From: Phycisphaerales bacterium
GTDB taxonomy: Bacteria; Planctomycetota; Phycisphaerae; Phycisphaerales; UBA1924
NCBI GenBank assembly: GCA_028284805.1
Contig: JANQQZ010000104.1
Location: forward strand, 1-32,634
Direction of reading: 5' to 3'
DNA length: 32,634 nt
Position 1 is the first letter of the stretch, and every line of letters begins with the position of its first letter. Below the pieces are notes generated by a model. The model was not told where the DNA came from. It did not search any database and worked only from the letters and a program-made list of their open reading frames with translations. Shown piece after piece: positions 8,401 through 15,687 of this stretch. The position numbers and the translations under genes are program-made.

Positions 8401-9369
8401 GGGCTGGTCGGGGAAGTGCGCGGCGACGGTGCCCGCGACATGGGTGCCGTGCGCACCGGCCTCTGTGAAGATGGAAAGGATGTCGCCCTCGTTGTAGATG
8501 TTGACAGCGAAGTTGAGCAGGTCCTCGTCGCCGAACGTACCGAACTGGCGTTCGGCGCGGAAGTTGGTCATGGCGAGCTCTTCGGCCAGGTCGCCGTCCT
8601 CGTCGGTGTCGACCGCGGCGCGCCAGTGCTCGCCGTCGTGCCAGACGACGCAGTCGAAGACGGGGCCCGCGTCCTCGATGGTGTCGGGCATTGCGTCGAG
8701 CAGGTCGAGCCGCTGCTGGAGGTCGTTGCGGATGTCGAGCTCGTCTTCGGTGGGCTCGGGGTGCTCGCGATCGAAGGCGTCAAGGGCTCGCGTGGCGTCG
8801 GCAACGAGCGCGCGGTGGGCCTCCATGCGATCGTCGCGGCGCTCGCCCATGATCCGGCCGCGGAGGCCGCCCGGGAAGAGCTCGGTCGCGGGCTTGAGCC
8901 CGATGCGGACCTCGCCCGAGGGGTTGACCCAGTCGGTGCCCAGCGTGAGGGTTCGGCCCGAGAGGCCCGTGACGGTGCCGTCGTCGTTGAGTTCGGCGAT
9001 GGTGGAGGTGTCGACGTCGCCCGCCCCCGAGGCGTCGACGAGGTCGATGATCTTGGGCTTGCCGTCGGTGGTGACCTGCATGCCCGGCGCGCCGGGGTCC
9101 ACACCGGTATCGAAGATGGCGACGACGACGCCCCGCCCGTCGGCCTCGGGGAACTGCTGGAGGAAGCGGTCGACGCCGGTCTCGGCCTTGGGCTGGAGGG
9201 CGTCGAGGTAGGAGCCGGTGGGCTGGTAGGCGGAGGCGACCGGTGCCGCGGTGAGCGTCGCGTTGGGCTCGGTAGCGGTCGTGGGTTCGGCGGGGTCGGC
9301 TGGCGGCGAGGAGGCGCACCCGGCGGTGAGAACGAGCGGCAGCAGCGAAACGGCGAGGCGTGCGGTCAT
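5428..9369 (-). CDS. Tripeptidyl-peptidase II-like subtilase (S8) lipoprotein
   Basis: A 1313-residue serine peptidase. From the ATG at 9369 it has a signal peptide with lipobox LTAGC (Cys18); an in-frame extension to 9474 would bury this signal. Catalytic residues are Asp87 (IFDTGVDPG), His307 (GAHGTHVAG) and Ser493 (NGTSMSSPNA), with the oxyanion Asn406 in SSAGNSGP. The wording around Asp87 (VDPGAPGMQVTTDGKPK) and the long Asp-to-His insertion of about 220 residues are hallmarks of TPP II, and the length is close to that of the eukaryotic enzyme (about 1250). The C-terminal third is helical with Glu/Asp-rich stretches. TPP II removes N-terminal tripeptides and in eukaryotes forms giant cytosolic complexes; here a lipid-anchored extracytoplasmic peptidase is predicted. 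It is divergent from the marR operon. Confidence 0.92.
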   Translation of the reverse strand: MTARLAVSLLPLVLTAGCASSPPADPAEPTTATEPNATLTAAPVASAYQPTGSYLDALQPKAETGVDRFLQQFPEADGRGVVVAIFDTGVDPGAPGMQVTTDGKPKIIDLVDASGAGDVDTSTIAELNDDGTVTGLSGRTLTLGTDWVNPSGEVRIGLKPATELFPGGLRGRIMGERRDDRMEAHRALVADATRALDAFDREHPEPTEDELDIRNDLQQRLDLLDAMPDTIEDAGPVFDCVVWHDGEHWRAAVDTDEDGDLAEELAMTNFRAERQFGTFGDEDLLNFAVNIYNEGDILSIFTEAGAHGTHVAGTVAAHFPDQPELNGMAPGAQIVGVKIGDTRLGSSSVNTGMIRGIIAVIDNDADMINMSYGGPGAFPDTRYRIDQLATELVNEHNVVFVSSAGNSGPALSTVGSPGGATGAIIGVGAAISAEMMEAQYAVREGWGDLQYPWSSRGPTLDGDLGIDISAPGGAISPVPSWTLNKHQLMNGTSMSSPNACGGIALILSKMKQEGIDTHPAAIKRAITETAVPLPDQSPWANGAGMLQVDAAYEHLVNYFDERYTDVTFHARGPGNTRGIYLREPYETDEPSEISVSFRAEWLEDADNRRKTDFDMRLRIEPTEPWIETAANHTLNAAGRNTTVRVDPTGLEPGAHFAQILAYDDQHPERGPMFTMPVTVVKGIELTADEGYTWNETITTSNGDLIKHFFHAPVGATWMDVIIERLDTDTSRTLVCHMTQLREEEAFTAHNSRSWLSFDDDDFETRSMRVDGGRTVELALAQNWSSLGDAEFDVTVRFRGVRPEPSQVMIDGADYVTPMNIASPLRDANVSPKGSFTGLRRSIRPTDWTVSPLDPERDMLPEGRQTYQIVIEYDLSMAEDGTVTIDPAASMVPHFWDEFESSLWRIFDEHGKAIVTSAGGDEEVELDEGEYAVEFHVRHHDPDMLAKLEGSSLILTHEIDSVSIPVARTPDAALNGSGNFGTRELDAGETVRAYIATPTKLPEFAEAGDVLLGSMTFGAATDLGGAASRPGGWPVAMRVATKPNDKPEIEAKEDEAENEGEEEAEPTRTEELADEITELRLAALGDLMGADEGDEFEALAAELAADPDNELDVLLARMHRADALVEFPGNADDEATEEEAGEEDADEAPAEPVTPDDVIAAAEAVIATIDTDALAAYNGVNHDEDADDFDEDLSEAMDEQEDALTEALSLIVTTKAAMLEDDAGMEAVEDALADLERWGSLEDEDQHEVDLAIARAEGRLGDALGLINAQIDDEPSRDLREQRIELLDELGWTVWADLERDRLITDMPEFDPVF

Positions 9370-9452
9370 CTGAATGGCTCCAGCTGGCGTCGGAATGCGA
9401 CGGTGGGGATGGTACCGGCTCGGCTGTCGATTGCTGCGGGCGTTGTGTACAG

Positions 9453-9479
9453 CAAATCCGATTTGATTCAACATGTTGA
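9453..9479. promoter_or_regulatory. Two palindromes between the subtilase and marR genes (candidate MarR operator)
   Basis: CAAAT-CCG-ATTTG (9453-9465) is followed two bases later by the perfect 12-base palindrome TCAACATGTTGA (9468-9479). They lie in an AT-rich island 30-57 bases upstream of the marR start and also upstream of the divergent subtilase. MarR proteins usually bind such palindromes in their own promoter, so autoregulation is likely. Confidence 0.6.
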
Positions 9480-9509
9480 GAAATCGATCCGGAGCGCTAG
9501 GGTTGGGTC

Positions 9510-10028
9510 GTGACCACCCCCCAGGACACCGCAGAGCAGCGGGCCGAGGCCCGAGCCGAGATCGAGGGGCGCGAGGCCTGCCTCGTGCGGCGTGTGTTCG
9601 TGCTGCACCATCTGATCATGCGGGTGGGCGACCGGCTCTCGGCGGAGATCGGGCTGACGTCGAGCCGGTGGCTGCTGCTGTGCGCGATCGGGGAGTCCGA
9701 GGCCAGGGGCGAATCGCCCACGGTCTCGGCGCTGAGCGAGTCGGCGCTGCTGAGCGCGCAGGCGGTGAGCCGGATGCTGGCGGCGATGGAGGGCGAGGGC
9801 CTCGTGACGCGATCGACGCGCCCCGGGCACGGGCGCGCGGTGTTCGTGTCGCTGACCGGGATCGGGCGGGCGGCACTCGAGGCAACGGAGTCCCTCGCCG
9901 AGCGGTTCGAGGCGGGGATGCTGTGTGGATTGAACGAGGACGAGGTCGGGCGGATCGAGGACGATCTCGCGCGGCTGATCGAGAACGTGACAAGGTTCGA
10001 GCAGGAGCTTCACCAGTGCGAACGGTGA
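9510..10028 (+). CDS. MarR family transcriptional regulator
   Basis: A 172-residue winged-helix regulator. The N-terminal helix carries FVLHHLIMRVGDRLSAEIGLTSSRW, followed by the recognition region VSALSESALLSAQAVSRMLAAME and a wing RSTRPGHGRAVFVSLT, then the C-terminal dimerisation helices. The GTG at 9510 is the only start giving a full N-terminal helix. Its end overlaps the adaptor gene by 13 bases, which argues for a marR-adaptor-pump operon in which it represses the pump until an effector binds. The ligand cannot be read from the sequence. The palindromes at 9453-9479 are the likely operator. Confidence 0.92.
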   Translation: MTTPQDTAEQRAEARAEIEGREACLVRRVFVLHHLIMRVGDRLSAEIGLTSSRWLLLCAIGESEARGESPTVSALSESALLSAQAVSRMLAAMEGEGLVTRSTRPGHGRAVFVSLTGIGRAALEATESLAERFEAGMLCGLNEDEVGRIEDDLARLIENVTRFEQELHQCER

Positions 10029-11209
10029 TTGTGACGTTTCTGGTTTTGATCGCAGCGGGCGCGTTGGCGCAGCCCCCCGCGAAGGTGCAGCTGGACGAGG
10101 TCAGGCTCGAGACGGTCGAGCAGATGCGCCGGGTGACGGGCGAGCTGCGGGCCCAGCGCCGATCGAGGCTCGCGACGCAGGCCCAAGGCCTAGTGGTGCT
10201 GCTCGACGTGCAGGAGGGCGACGCCGTTCAGGCTGGGCAGGTCATCGCGAGGCTCGACTCGGAGGAGGTTGAGCTGGAGCTGGCTCGCCAGCAGGCGGAG
10301 CTCAACGCGCTCGAGGCGACGGTGCTGGAGCGCGAGGCGCTCGCGGAGCGGGCGGGCAAGGAGCTGGAACGTGTGCAGCGGCTGCGCGAGGCGGCGTCGG
10401 CGAGCGCGCAGGAACTCGACGACGCGATGCTGGAGGACGCTGCTGCGCGGGCGAGGCTCGAGCGGGCCCGCGCCGACGTGGTGACCGCGTCCAGGGCGGT
10501 GGACGTGCTCGCCAAGCGGGTGCGCGACATGGAGGTGAAGGCCCCGTTCGACGGGAAGGTCGTCTCGCTGGCGACCGAGGTTGGCCAGTGGGTCGGTGAG
10601 GGCGACGCGGTGCTCGAGATGTACGACGCGGCGTCCATCGAGGCGTGGATCGACGTGCCCGAGCGATTCATCGGGCGGGTGAGCTCGGCGGGCTCGGACG
10701 ATGCGCCGCCCGTGCGGGTGATCGTGGCAGCGGCCGAGGCCTCGTTGCCCGGCGCGATCATCCAGATCGTGCCCAGCGCGGACACGCTGAGCCGGCTGTT
10801 CCCGGTGCGTGTGCGTGTCGAGAACGACGGGCTGCTCCAGCCTGGCATGAGTGTGGTCGCGGAGGTGCCCACGGGCGCCGCGGTGCCGACGCTGACCGTT
10901 CACAAGGACGCCATCTTGCGCAACGACGCGGGCGAGTTCGTGTACGTCGCTGGCCCGAGCCAGTTCGGCGAGGGGCTCGCGGCGATGCCGATGCAGATCA
11001 GCCGGCTCTTCGCGGTGGGCGATCGCGTCGCGATCCGCCCGGGCGGGCTGAGCGAGGGCACGCAGGTCGTGATCGAAGGCAACGAGCGGATGTTCCCGAC
11101 ACAGCCGCTGATCGTGACGGGCGGTGCGCCACCGACGGAGGGTGGTGGATCAGCAGGTGGGCCGGACGGCGCTCAGGCGGACGCGGGCGACGAGCGGGGA
11201 GAGGGCTGA
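10016..11209 (+). CDS. RND efflux periplasmic adaptor (membrane fusion protein)
   Basis: Links the inner-membrane pump encoded downstream to an outer-membrane channel. The 397-residue protein starts at GTG 10016, with AGGAG about eight bases upstream, inside the marR gene. Residues 1-19 form a signal peptide ending GALAQ. The first lipoyl half-motif is VQEGDAVQAGQVIARLDSEEVE, then comes a long alpha-helical hairpin rich in Ala/Glu/Arg (about 78-170), then the second lipoyl half VKAPFDGKVVSLATEVGQWVGEGD, beta-barrel and membrane-proximal domains. There is no lipobox cysteine. The C-terminus is a Gly/Asp-rich tail. No outer-membrane TolC-type gene follows, so the pump must borrow a channel from elsewhere. 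Confidence 0.93.
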   Translation: MRTVIVTFLVLIAAGALAQPPAKVQLDEVRLETVEQMRRVTGELRAQRRSRLATQAQGLVVLLDVQEGDAVQAGQVIARLDSEEVELELARQQAELNALEATVLEREALAERAGKELERVQRLREAASASAQELDDAMLEDAAARARLERARADVVTASRAVDVLAKRVRDMEVKAPFDGKVVSLATEVGQWVGEGDAVLEMYDAASIEAWIDVPERFIGRVSSAGSDDAPPVRVIVAAAEASLPGAIIQIVPSADTLSRLFPVRVRVENDGLLQPGMSVVAEVPTGAAVPTLTVHKDAILRNDAGEFVYVAGPSQFGEGLAAMPMQISRLFAVGDRVAIRPGGLSEGTQVVIEGNERMFPTQPLIVTGGAPPTEGGGSAGGPDGAQADAGDERGEG

Positions 11210-11212
11210 GCC

Positions 11213-14200
11213 ATGGATGTCGTGAGGCTCGCGATTGCAAAGCCGGTTGGTGTCACGGTCGGCGTGCTGCTGCTCGTGATGTTCGGGCTGATCGGGCTGA
11301 CGGCGATCCCCGTGCAGCTGACGCCCACGGTCGACCGCCCCGAGATCACGGTCGAGACGAGTTGGCCCGGGCGCAGCCCGCAGGAGATCGTCGACGAGAT
11401 CACCAAGGAGCAGGAGGAGCGGCTCAAGAACGTCGCGAACCTGAAGACCATGACATCGGTCTCGAGCGAGGGCGTCAGCACCATCTCGCTCGAGTTCTAC
11501 ATCGGGACCGACGTGAGCCGGGCGCTGCAGGAGACCAGCGACGCGCTACGGCAGGTCCCAGACTACCCCGACGAGGTCGACGAGCCCACGATCAAGGCTG
11601 CGGACGGCGCGAGCGAAAACGCGATCGCGTGGATCATCATCGATCTGGATCCCGAGGTTGCCGCGCAGCATCCGGACTTCGACATCACCACCCTCTACGA
11701 CCGGCTCGACAAGGAGGTCAAGCCCTTTCTCGAGCGGATCGACGGCGTGGCAGAGATCAACATCTTCGGCGGGCGGGAGCGCGAGGTCCGCGTGCTGGCC
11801 GACAACGAGGCGCTGGCACTCCGCGGGCTGAACATCGGCGATGTCATCACGTCCCTGCGGGGCGAGAACACGAACGTGAGCGCGGGCTCGCTCGCCGAGG
11901 GCAAGCGCGACTACCGCGTGCGCGTGGTCGGGCAGTTCGTGACCGAGGAAGACGTGCTCTCGACCGTGGTCGCCTACCGCGACGGGAAGCCCGTGTATGT
12001 GCGCGACGTGGCCGGCGTCGAGTTCGGGCACCAGAAGAAGCGGGGCTTCGTTCGGGCGTTCGGCGCGCCGTGCATCGCGATGAACTGCATCCGCCAGTCG
12101 GGCGCGAACGTCGTAGACGTGATGGACGAGCTGAAGCTGCGCCTGGACGAGGTGCGCGCGGAGATCCTGCCCAAGCTGCACCCGACCGCGGGCCCGGACC
12201 TGCGCATGCGTCAGGTGTACGACGAGACGATCTACATCGACAGCTCGATCCAGCTCGTGACGCAGAACCTCTACGTGGGTGGTGCCATCGCGGCGCTCGT
12301 GCTGCTGCTCTTCCTTCGGTCGCTCGTGACGACGGGTGTCGTGGCGCTGGCGATCCCGATCTCGGTGGTGGGCACGTTCCTGGTCATGCTCGGGCTCGGG
12401 CGGACGCTGAACGTGGTCTCTCTCGCGGGGCTGGCCTTCGCGGTGGGCATGGTGGTCGACAACGCGATCGTGGTGCTCGAGAACATCTACCGGCGTCTTC
12501 AGGAGGGCGATCCGCCCATGACCGCGGCCTACCGCGGCGGCAAGGAGGTCTGGGGCGCGATCCTCGCTTCGACGCTCACGACGGTGGCCGTGTTCATCCC
12601 CGTGCTGACGATCGAGGAGGAAGCCGGGCAACTGTTCCGCGACATCGCGATCGCGATCGTGGCGTCGGTGGTTCTGTCACTCGTCGTGTCGATCACGGTG
12701 ATCCCCGCGGCGTGCTCGAGATGGCTGAAGAAACGCCCCGACCGTGTCGGACCCGTGCGATCAGCAGTCCAGGACCTCTTCGGGCTCGGCACCGTGCTGG
12801 GCGTCCTCGTGCAAGGCTTCGGCGGCGCGCTCGGGTTCGTGCAGCGGGGTGTGCTCGGGTGGACGGTGCGTCCGCTCGTGATCGTGATCATGGCGGGGCT
12901 GAGCATCTTTGGTGCGCTGACGCTTGCGCCGCCGCTGGACTACCTGCCCGCGGGCAACCGGAACCTGGTGTTCGGCGGCATGCTGATTCCCCCGGGGATG
13001 AGCGTAGACGAGATGACCGAGTTCGCCGAACGGATCGAGGGGCAGGTGTTGCCCTACATGGAGCACAACCTCGATGCCGAGGGACGAGACGTGTCATCGC
13101 TCGCATCGATCCCGTACGGCTACACCGCGGACGGACCCGTCTACGACCCGGTGCCCGTGCGCAACTTCTTCATCGGCGCGTTCGGCGGCGGTATGTTCGC
13201 GGGCGCGGTCAGCGGTGATGACCAGGTCGTCATCCCGGTCGGTCAGCTGCTGACCAACGCGATGAACACGCTGCCCGATACGTTTGGCGGCGCGCAGCAG
13301 TCTTCGCTCTTCGGGCGTGGCGTCGGCGGCGGCAACACCGTCAACATCGAGATCATGGGCCCCGACCTTGACCGCGTGGTCGCGGCGTCGGAGTCCATCA
13401 TGATGATGGCGTTCGGCGACGAGGCCTACGGCCCTGGGCGCGTGCGACCCGACCCGGGCAACTTCAACCTCGGTCAACCCGAGATCCAGGCGGAGCTCAC
13501 GCAGCCCGCGCGGGAGATGGGGCTGAGCACGGCCGCGGTCGGCACGGTGGTCCGCGGGCTGTTCGACGGCGCGTTCGTCGACGACTTCCGTTTGGCGGGC
13601 GAAGCGGTCGACATGGTGGTCGTCCCGGGCACAGGCGAGCTGGACTACCTCGAGCGCATGGCCGAGATCCCGGTCGCGACGCCCGCGGGGCCTGTGGTGC
13701 CGCTGGACACGCTCGTGACCGTGACACGCACGGTCGCGCCTCAGTCGATCCAGCGCATCGAGGAGCTGCCGGCGGTGAAGCTGCTGATCTCACCCCCTCC
13801 GGGCATGGCGGTGCAGGACGTGATCGCGGACGTCGACGAGAAGTTCATCCAGCCTGCGCGCGACCAGGGCCTGATCGACCGCACGATGCGCGTGCGCCTC
13901 GAGGGCACGGCGGCCAAGCTCGACGAGGTGCAGGCGGCGCTGTTCGGCAAGGCGCTCCCGGGCGAGGACACTTCGGGCTCCGGGCTGGCGGGCGCAGCGA
14001 AGGTCGCGGGCATCGGGCTTGCGGCTGTTGGCATCGGTTTCACGCTGTTCGGGTTCGTGCGAGCGGTCGGCGCCGGGCGAGCTGCGTTCGGCTACGGCGG
14101 TGTCGGGGCGCTGCTGCTGCTGACGATCATCGGCGGCGTGCTGTTCGTTGCCGCGGACTCGCCTCAGCTTGCGACGGCACGGTTCGTGTGGGCGCTCATG

Positions 14201-14788
14201 GTGACGTACTTGCTCATGGCGGCGCTGTTCGAGAGCTTCATGTACCCGTTCGTCATCATGCTGACGGTCCCGCTGGCGGTCGTCGGGGGCTTCGGCGGGC
14301 TGGCGATCGTGCACCGGCTGACCGCTGCCGATCCAACGATCGCGGACCAGCAGCTCGACGTGCTGACGATGCTTGGTTTCGTGATCCTCGTGGGCGTGGT
14401 GGTGAACAACGCCATCCTGATCGTGCACCAGTCGCTGAACTTCATGAAGGGGATCGGCGAGAGCGAGCACGATCACGTTGAGCCGCTACCTCCCGTCGAG
14501 GCGATCTCGGCGAGCGTGCGGACGCGCGTGCGCCCGATCTTCATGAGCACGATGACCTCGGTCGGAGGGATGCTGCCCCTGGTGCTGGTGCCCGGCGCTG
14601 GGTCAGAGATGTACCGCGGCCTCGGCTCGGTGGTCGTGGGTGGGCTGCTGGTGTCGACGGTGTTCACGCTGCTGCTGGTGCCGCTGATGCTCGGGCTCAT
14701 GATCGATATGAGCCAGGGGCTCCGTCAGCTGCTGGGGTGGCGCCGCGACCCGAGGCTGACACCGACCAGGCCCGCCGCCGCGGTGTGA
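11213..14788 (+). CDS. RND family efflux transporter, inner-membrane pump (AcrB/HAE-like) with extra hydrophobic segments
   Basis: A 1191-residue proton-driven exporter. It has an N-terminal membrane helix ([20 protein letters not shown]), a first periplasmic domain starting [20 protein letters not shown], and membrane helices 2-6 including [17 protein letters not shown]. There Asp416 is the likely proton-relay acid, with Asn417 in place of AcrB's second Asp. A second TM7/periplasmic block follows. The family is usually about 1030-1060 residues. Part of the excess is a block around residues 925-982 with two additional hydrophobic stretches, placed before the usual TM8 ([19 protein letters not shown]). 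It begins three bases after the adaptor, with GGGAGAGGGC ahead of the ATG. Its stop abuts that of nadK. Confidence 0.93.
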   Translation: MDVVRLAIAKPVGVTVGVLLLVMFGLIGLTAIPVQLTPTVDRPEITVETSWPGRSPQEIVDEITKEQEERLKNVANLKTMTSVSSEGVSTISLEFYIGTDVSRALQETSDALRQVPDYPDEVDEPTIKAADGASENAIAWIIIDLDPEVAAQHPDFDITTLYDRLDKEVKPFLERIDGVAEINIFGGREREVRVLADNEALALRGLNIGDVITSLRGENTNVSAGSLAEGKRDYRVRVVGQFVTEEDVLSTVVAYRDGKPVYVRDVAGVEFGHQKKRGFVRAFGAPCIAMNCIRQSGANVVDVMDELKLRLDEVRAEILPKLHPTAGPDLRMRQVYDETIYIDSSIQLVTQNLYVGGAIAALVLLLFLRSLVTTGVVALAIPISVVGTFLVMLGLGRTLNVVSLAGLAFAVGMVVDNAIVVLENIYRRLQEGDPPMTAAYRGGKEVWGAILASTLTTVAVFIPVLTIEEEAGQLFRDIAIAIVASVVLSLVVSITVIPAACSRWLKKRPDRVGPVRSAVQDLFGLGTVLGVLVQGFGGALGFVQRGVLGWTVRPLVIVIMAGLSIFGALTLAPPLDYLPAGNRNLVFGGMLIPPGMSVDEMTEFAERIEGQVLPYMEHNLDAEGRDVSSLASIPYGYTADGPVYDPVPVRNFFIGAFGGGMFAGAVSGDDQVVIPVGQLLTNAMNTLPDTFGGAQQSSLFGRGVGGGNTVNIEIMGPDLDRVVAASESIMMMAFGDEAYGPGRVRPDPGNFNLGQPEIQAELTQPAREMGLSTAAVGTVVRGLFDGAFVDDFRLAGEAVDMVVVPGTGELDYLERMAEIPVATPAGPVVPLDTLVTVTRTVAPQSIQRIEELPAVKLLISPPPGMAVQDVIADVDEKFIQPARDQGLIDRTMRVRLEGTAAKLDEVQAALFGKALPGEDTSGSGLAGAAKVAGIGLAAVGIGFTLFGFVRAVGAGRAAFGYGGVGALLLLTIIGGVLFVAADSPQLATARFVWALMVTYLLMAALFESFMYPFVIMLTVPLAVVGGFGGLAIVHRLTAADPTIADQQLDVLTMLGFVILVGVVVNNAILIVHQSLNFMKGIGESEHDHVEPLPPVEAISASVRTRVRPIFMSTMTSVGGMLPLVLVPGAGSEMYRGLGSVVVGGLLVSTVFTLLLVPLMLGLMIDMSQGLRQLLGWRRDPRLTPTRPAAAV

Positions 14789-15655
14789 TCAGCGGTCGCG
14801 CATCGCAGGCGGCTTGGCCCAGTGCAGCTTGTCGACGAGCGTGCGCCAGTAGCTGCCCATCGGGTTGGTCACGAGCGGGACGCTCAGGGCGTCACGCGAG
14901 ACGCGGACGCGCTGGTGCTCGTGGATGCGGCGCTGGATCTGCCCATCAAGCACCAGCGTGGTGCCTCCCGTGCTCTCGTCGTTGAGGCGCGTGGGTAGGA
15001 GCTCGACCACTGCGTCCCCGGGCACCGCAATGGGGCGGAACGCGAGCGAGTGGGCGGCGATAGGCGTGATGAGCGTCGCGTCGACGCCCGGGTGGACGAT
15101 CGGCCCGCCCGCAGAGACGTTGTAGGCGGTGGACCCGAGGCTCGTGGAGACGATGAGCCCGTCGCCTCGGACACTCGGGCCAGGCTCGCCGTCGATGGTG
15201 ATGCCCAGCTCGATCACGCGGTAGGGCGGGCCGGCGGTGACGACGGCCTCATTGAGTGCTTGCCCGACGAGTTCGGTCGTGCCGTCGGTTAGCTCGACCT
15301 TGAGCATCGGGACGCGGCGCACGGGCAGCGGGCCTGTGCCCAGCAGCGAGGCCGCGTGGCGTTCGAGGTCTTCGAGTGTGAACTCGGCGAGGAAGCCAAG
15401 CTTGCCGGCGTTGACGCCCAGGATGGGGGTATCGAGGTGCGCGTAACGGCGTGACTCTGCGAGGAGGGTGCCGTCGCCCCCGACAACGATGATCAACTCG
15501 GCTTCGGAGGCCGAGGCGGGCGGTTGCGAGTCGGTCTCGACGCGTTCGAGCAGGGTGCTGCGGTCGCGGATGAGCGCTTCGAGGCGTTGTGCGTCGCCCT
15601 GGGCGTCGAGCTTCGCTGGGTTGACGACGAGCAGGGCGGCTCGGCCGGTGGCCAT
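14789..15655 (-). CDS. nadK: NAD kinase
   Basis: Phosphorylates NAD to NADP using ATP. The 288-residue protein carries the family's GGDGTLL motif (VVGGDGTLLAESR), NAGKLGFLAEF and the glycine-rich GDGLIVSTSLGSTAYNVSAGGPIVHP (usually STPTGSTAYSLSAGGPI). The Asp of GGDGT is the catalytic base. Start ATG 15655 has AGGAG about eight bases upstream; longer frames extend into dxs. It lies 32 bases after the dxs stop on the same strand, so the two may be cotranscribed; the DXP pathway uses NADPH, which makes the pairing sensible but not proven functional. Confidence 0.96.
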   Translation of the reverse strand: MATGRAALLVVNPAKLDAQGDAQRLEALIRDRSTLLERVETDSQPPASASEAELIIVVGGDGTLLAESRRYAHLDTPILGVNAGKLGFLAEFTLEDLERHAASLLGTGPLPVRRVPMLKVELTDGTTELVGQALNEAVVTAGPPYRVIELGITIDGEPGPSVRGDGLIVSTSLGSTAYNVSAGGPIVHPGVDATLITPIAAHSLAFRPIAVPGDAVVELLPTRLNDESTGGTTLVLDGQIQRRIHEHQRVRVSRDALSVPLVTNPMGSYWRTLVDKLHWAKPPAMRDR

Positions 15656-15687
15656 GGTCGGGCTCCTGGGCGCTTGTGCCCCGGAGG

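Noticed and set aside
10645-13218. An 857-residue open frame on the plus strand
   Set aside because: Arg/Gly/Ala-rich frame shift of the adaptor and RND pump genes, both of which have full family motifs in the other frames.
15655-15687. nadK start further upstream within the long open frame reaching 16159
   Set aside because: The extra residues are antisense-like Arg-rich sequence overlapping dxs, and AGGAG sits correctly before the ATG at 15655.
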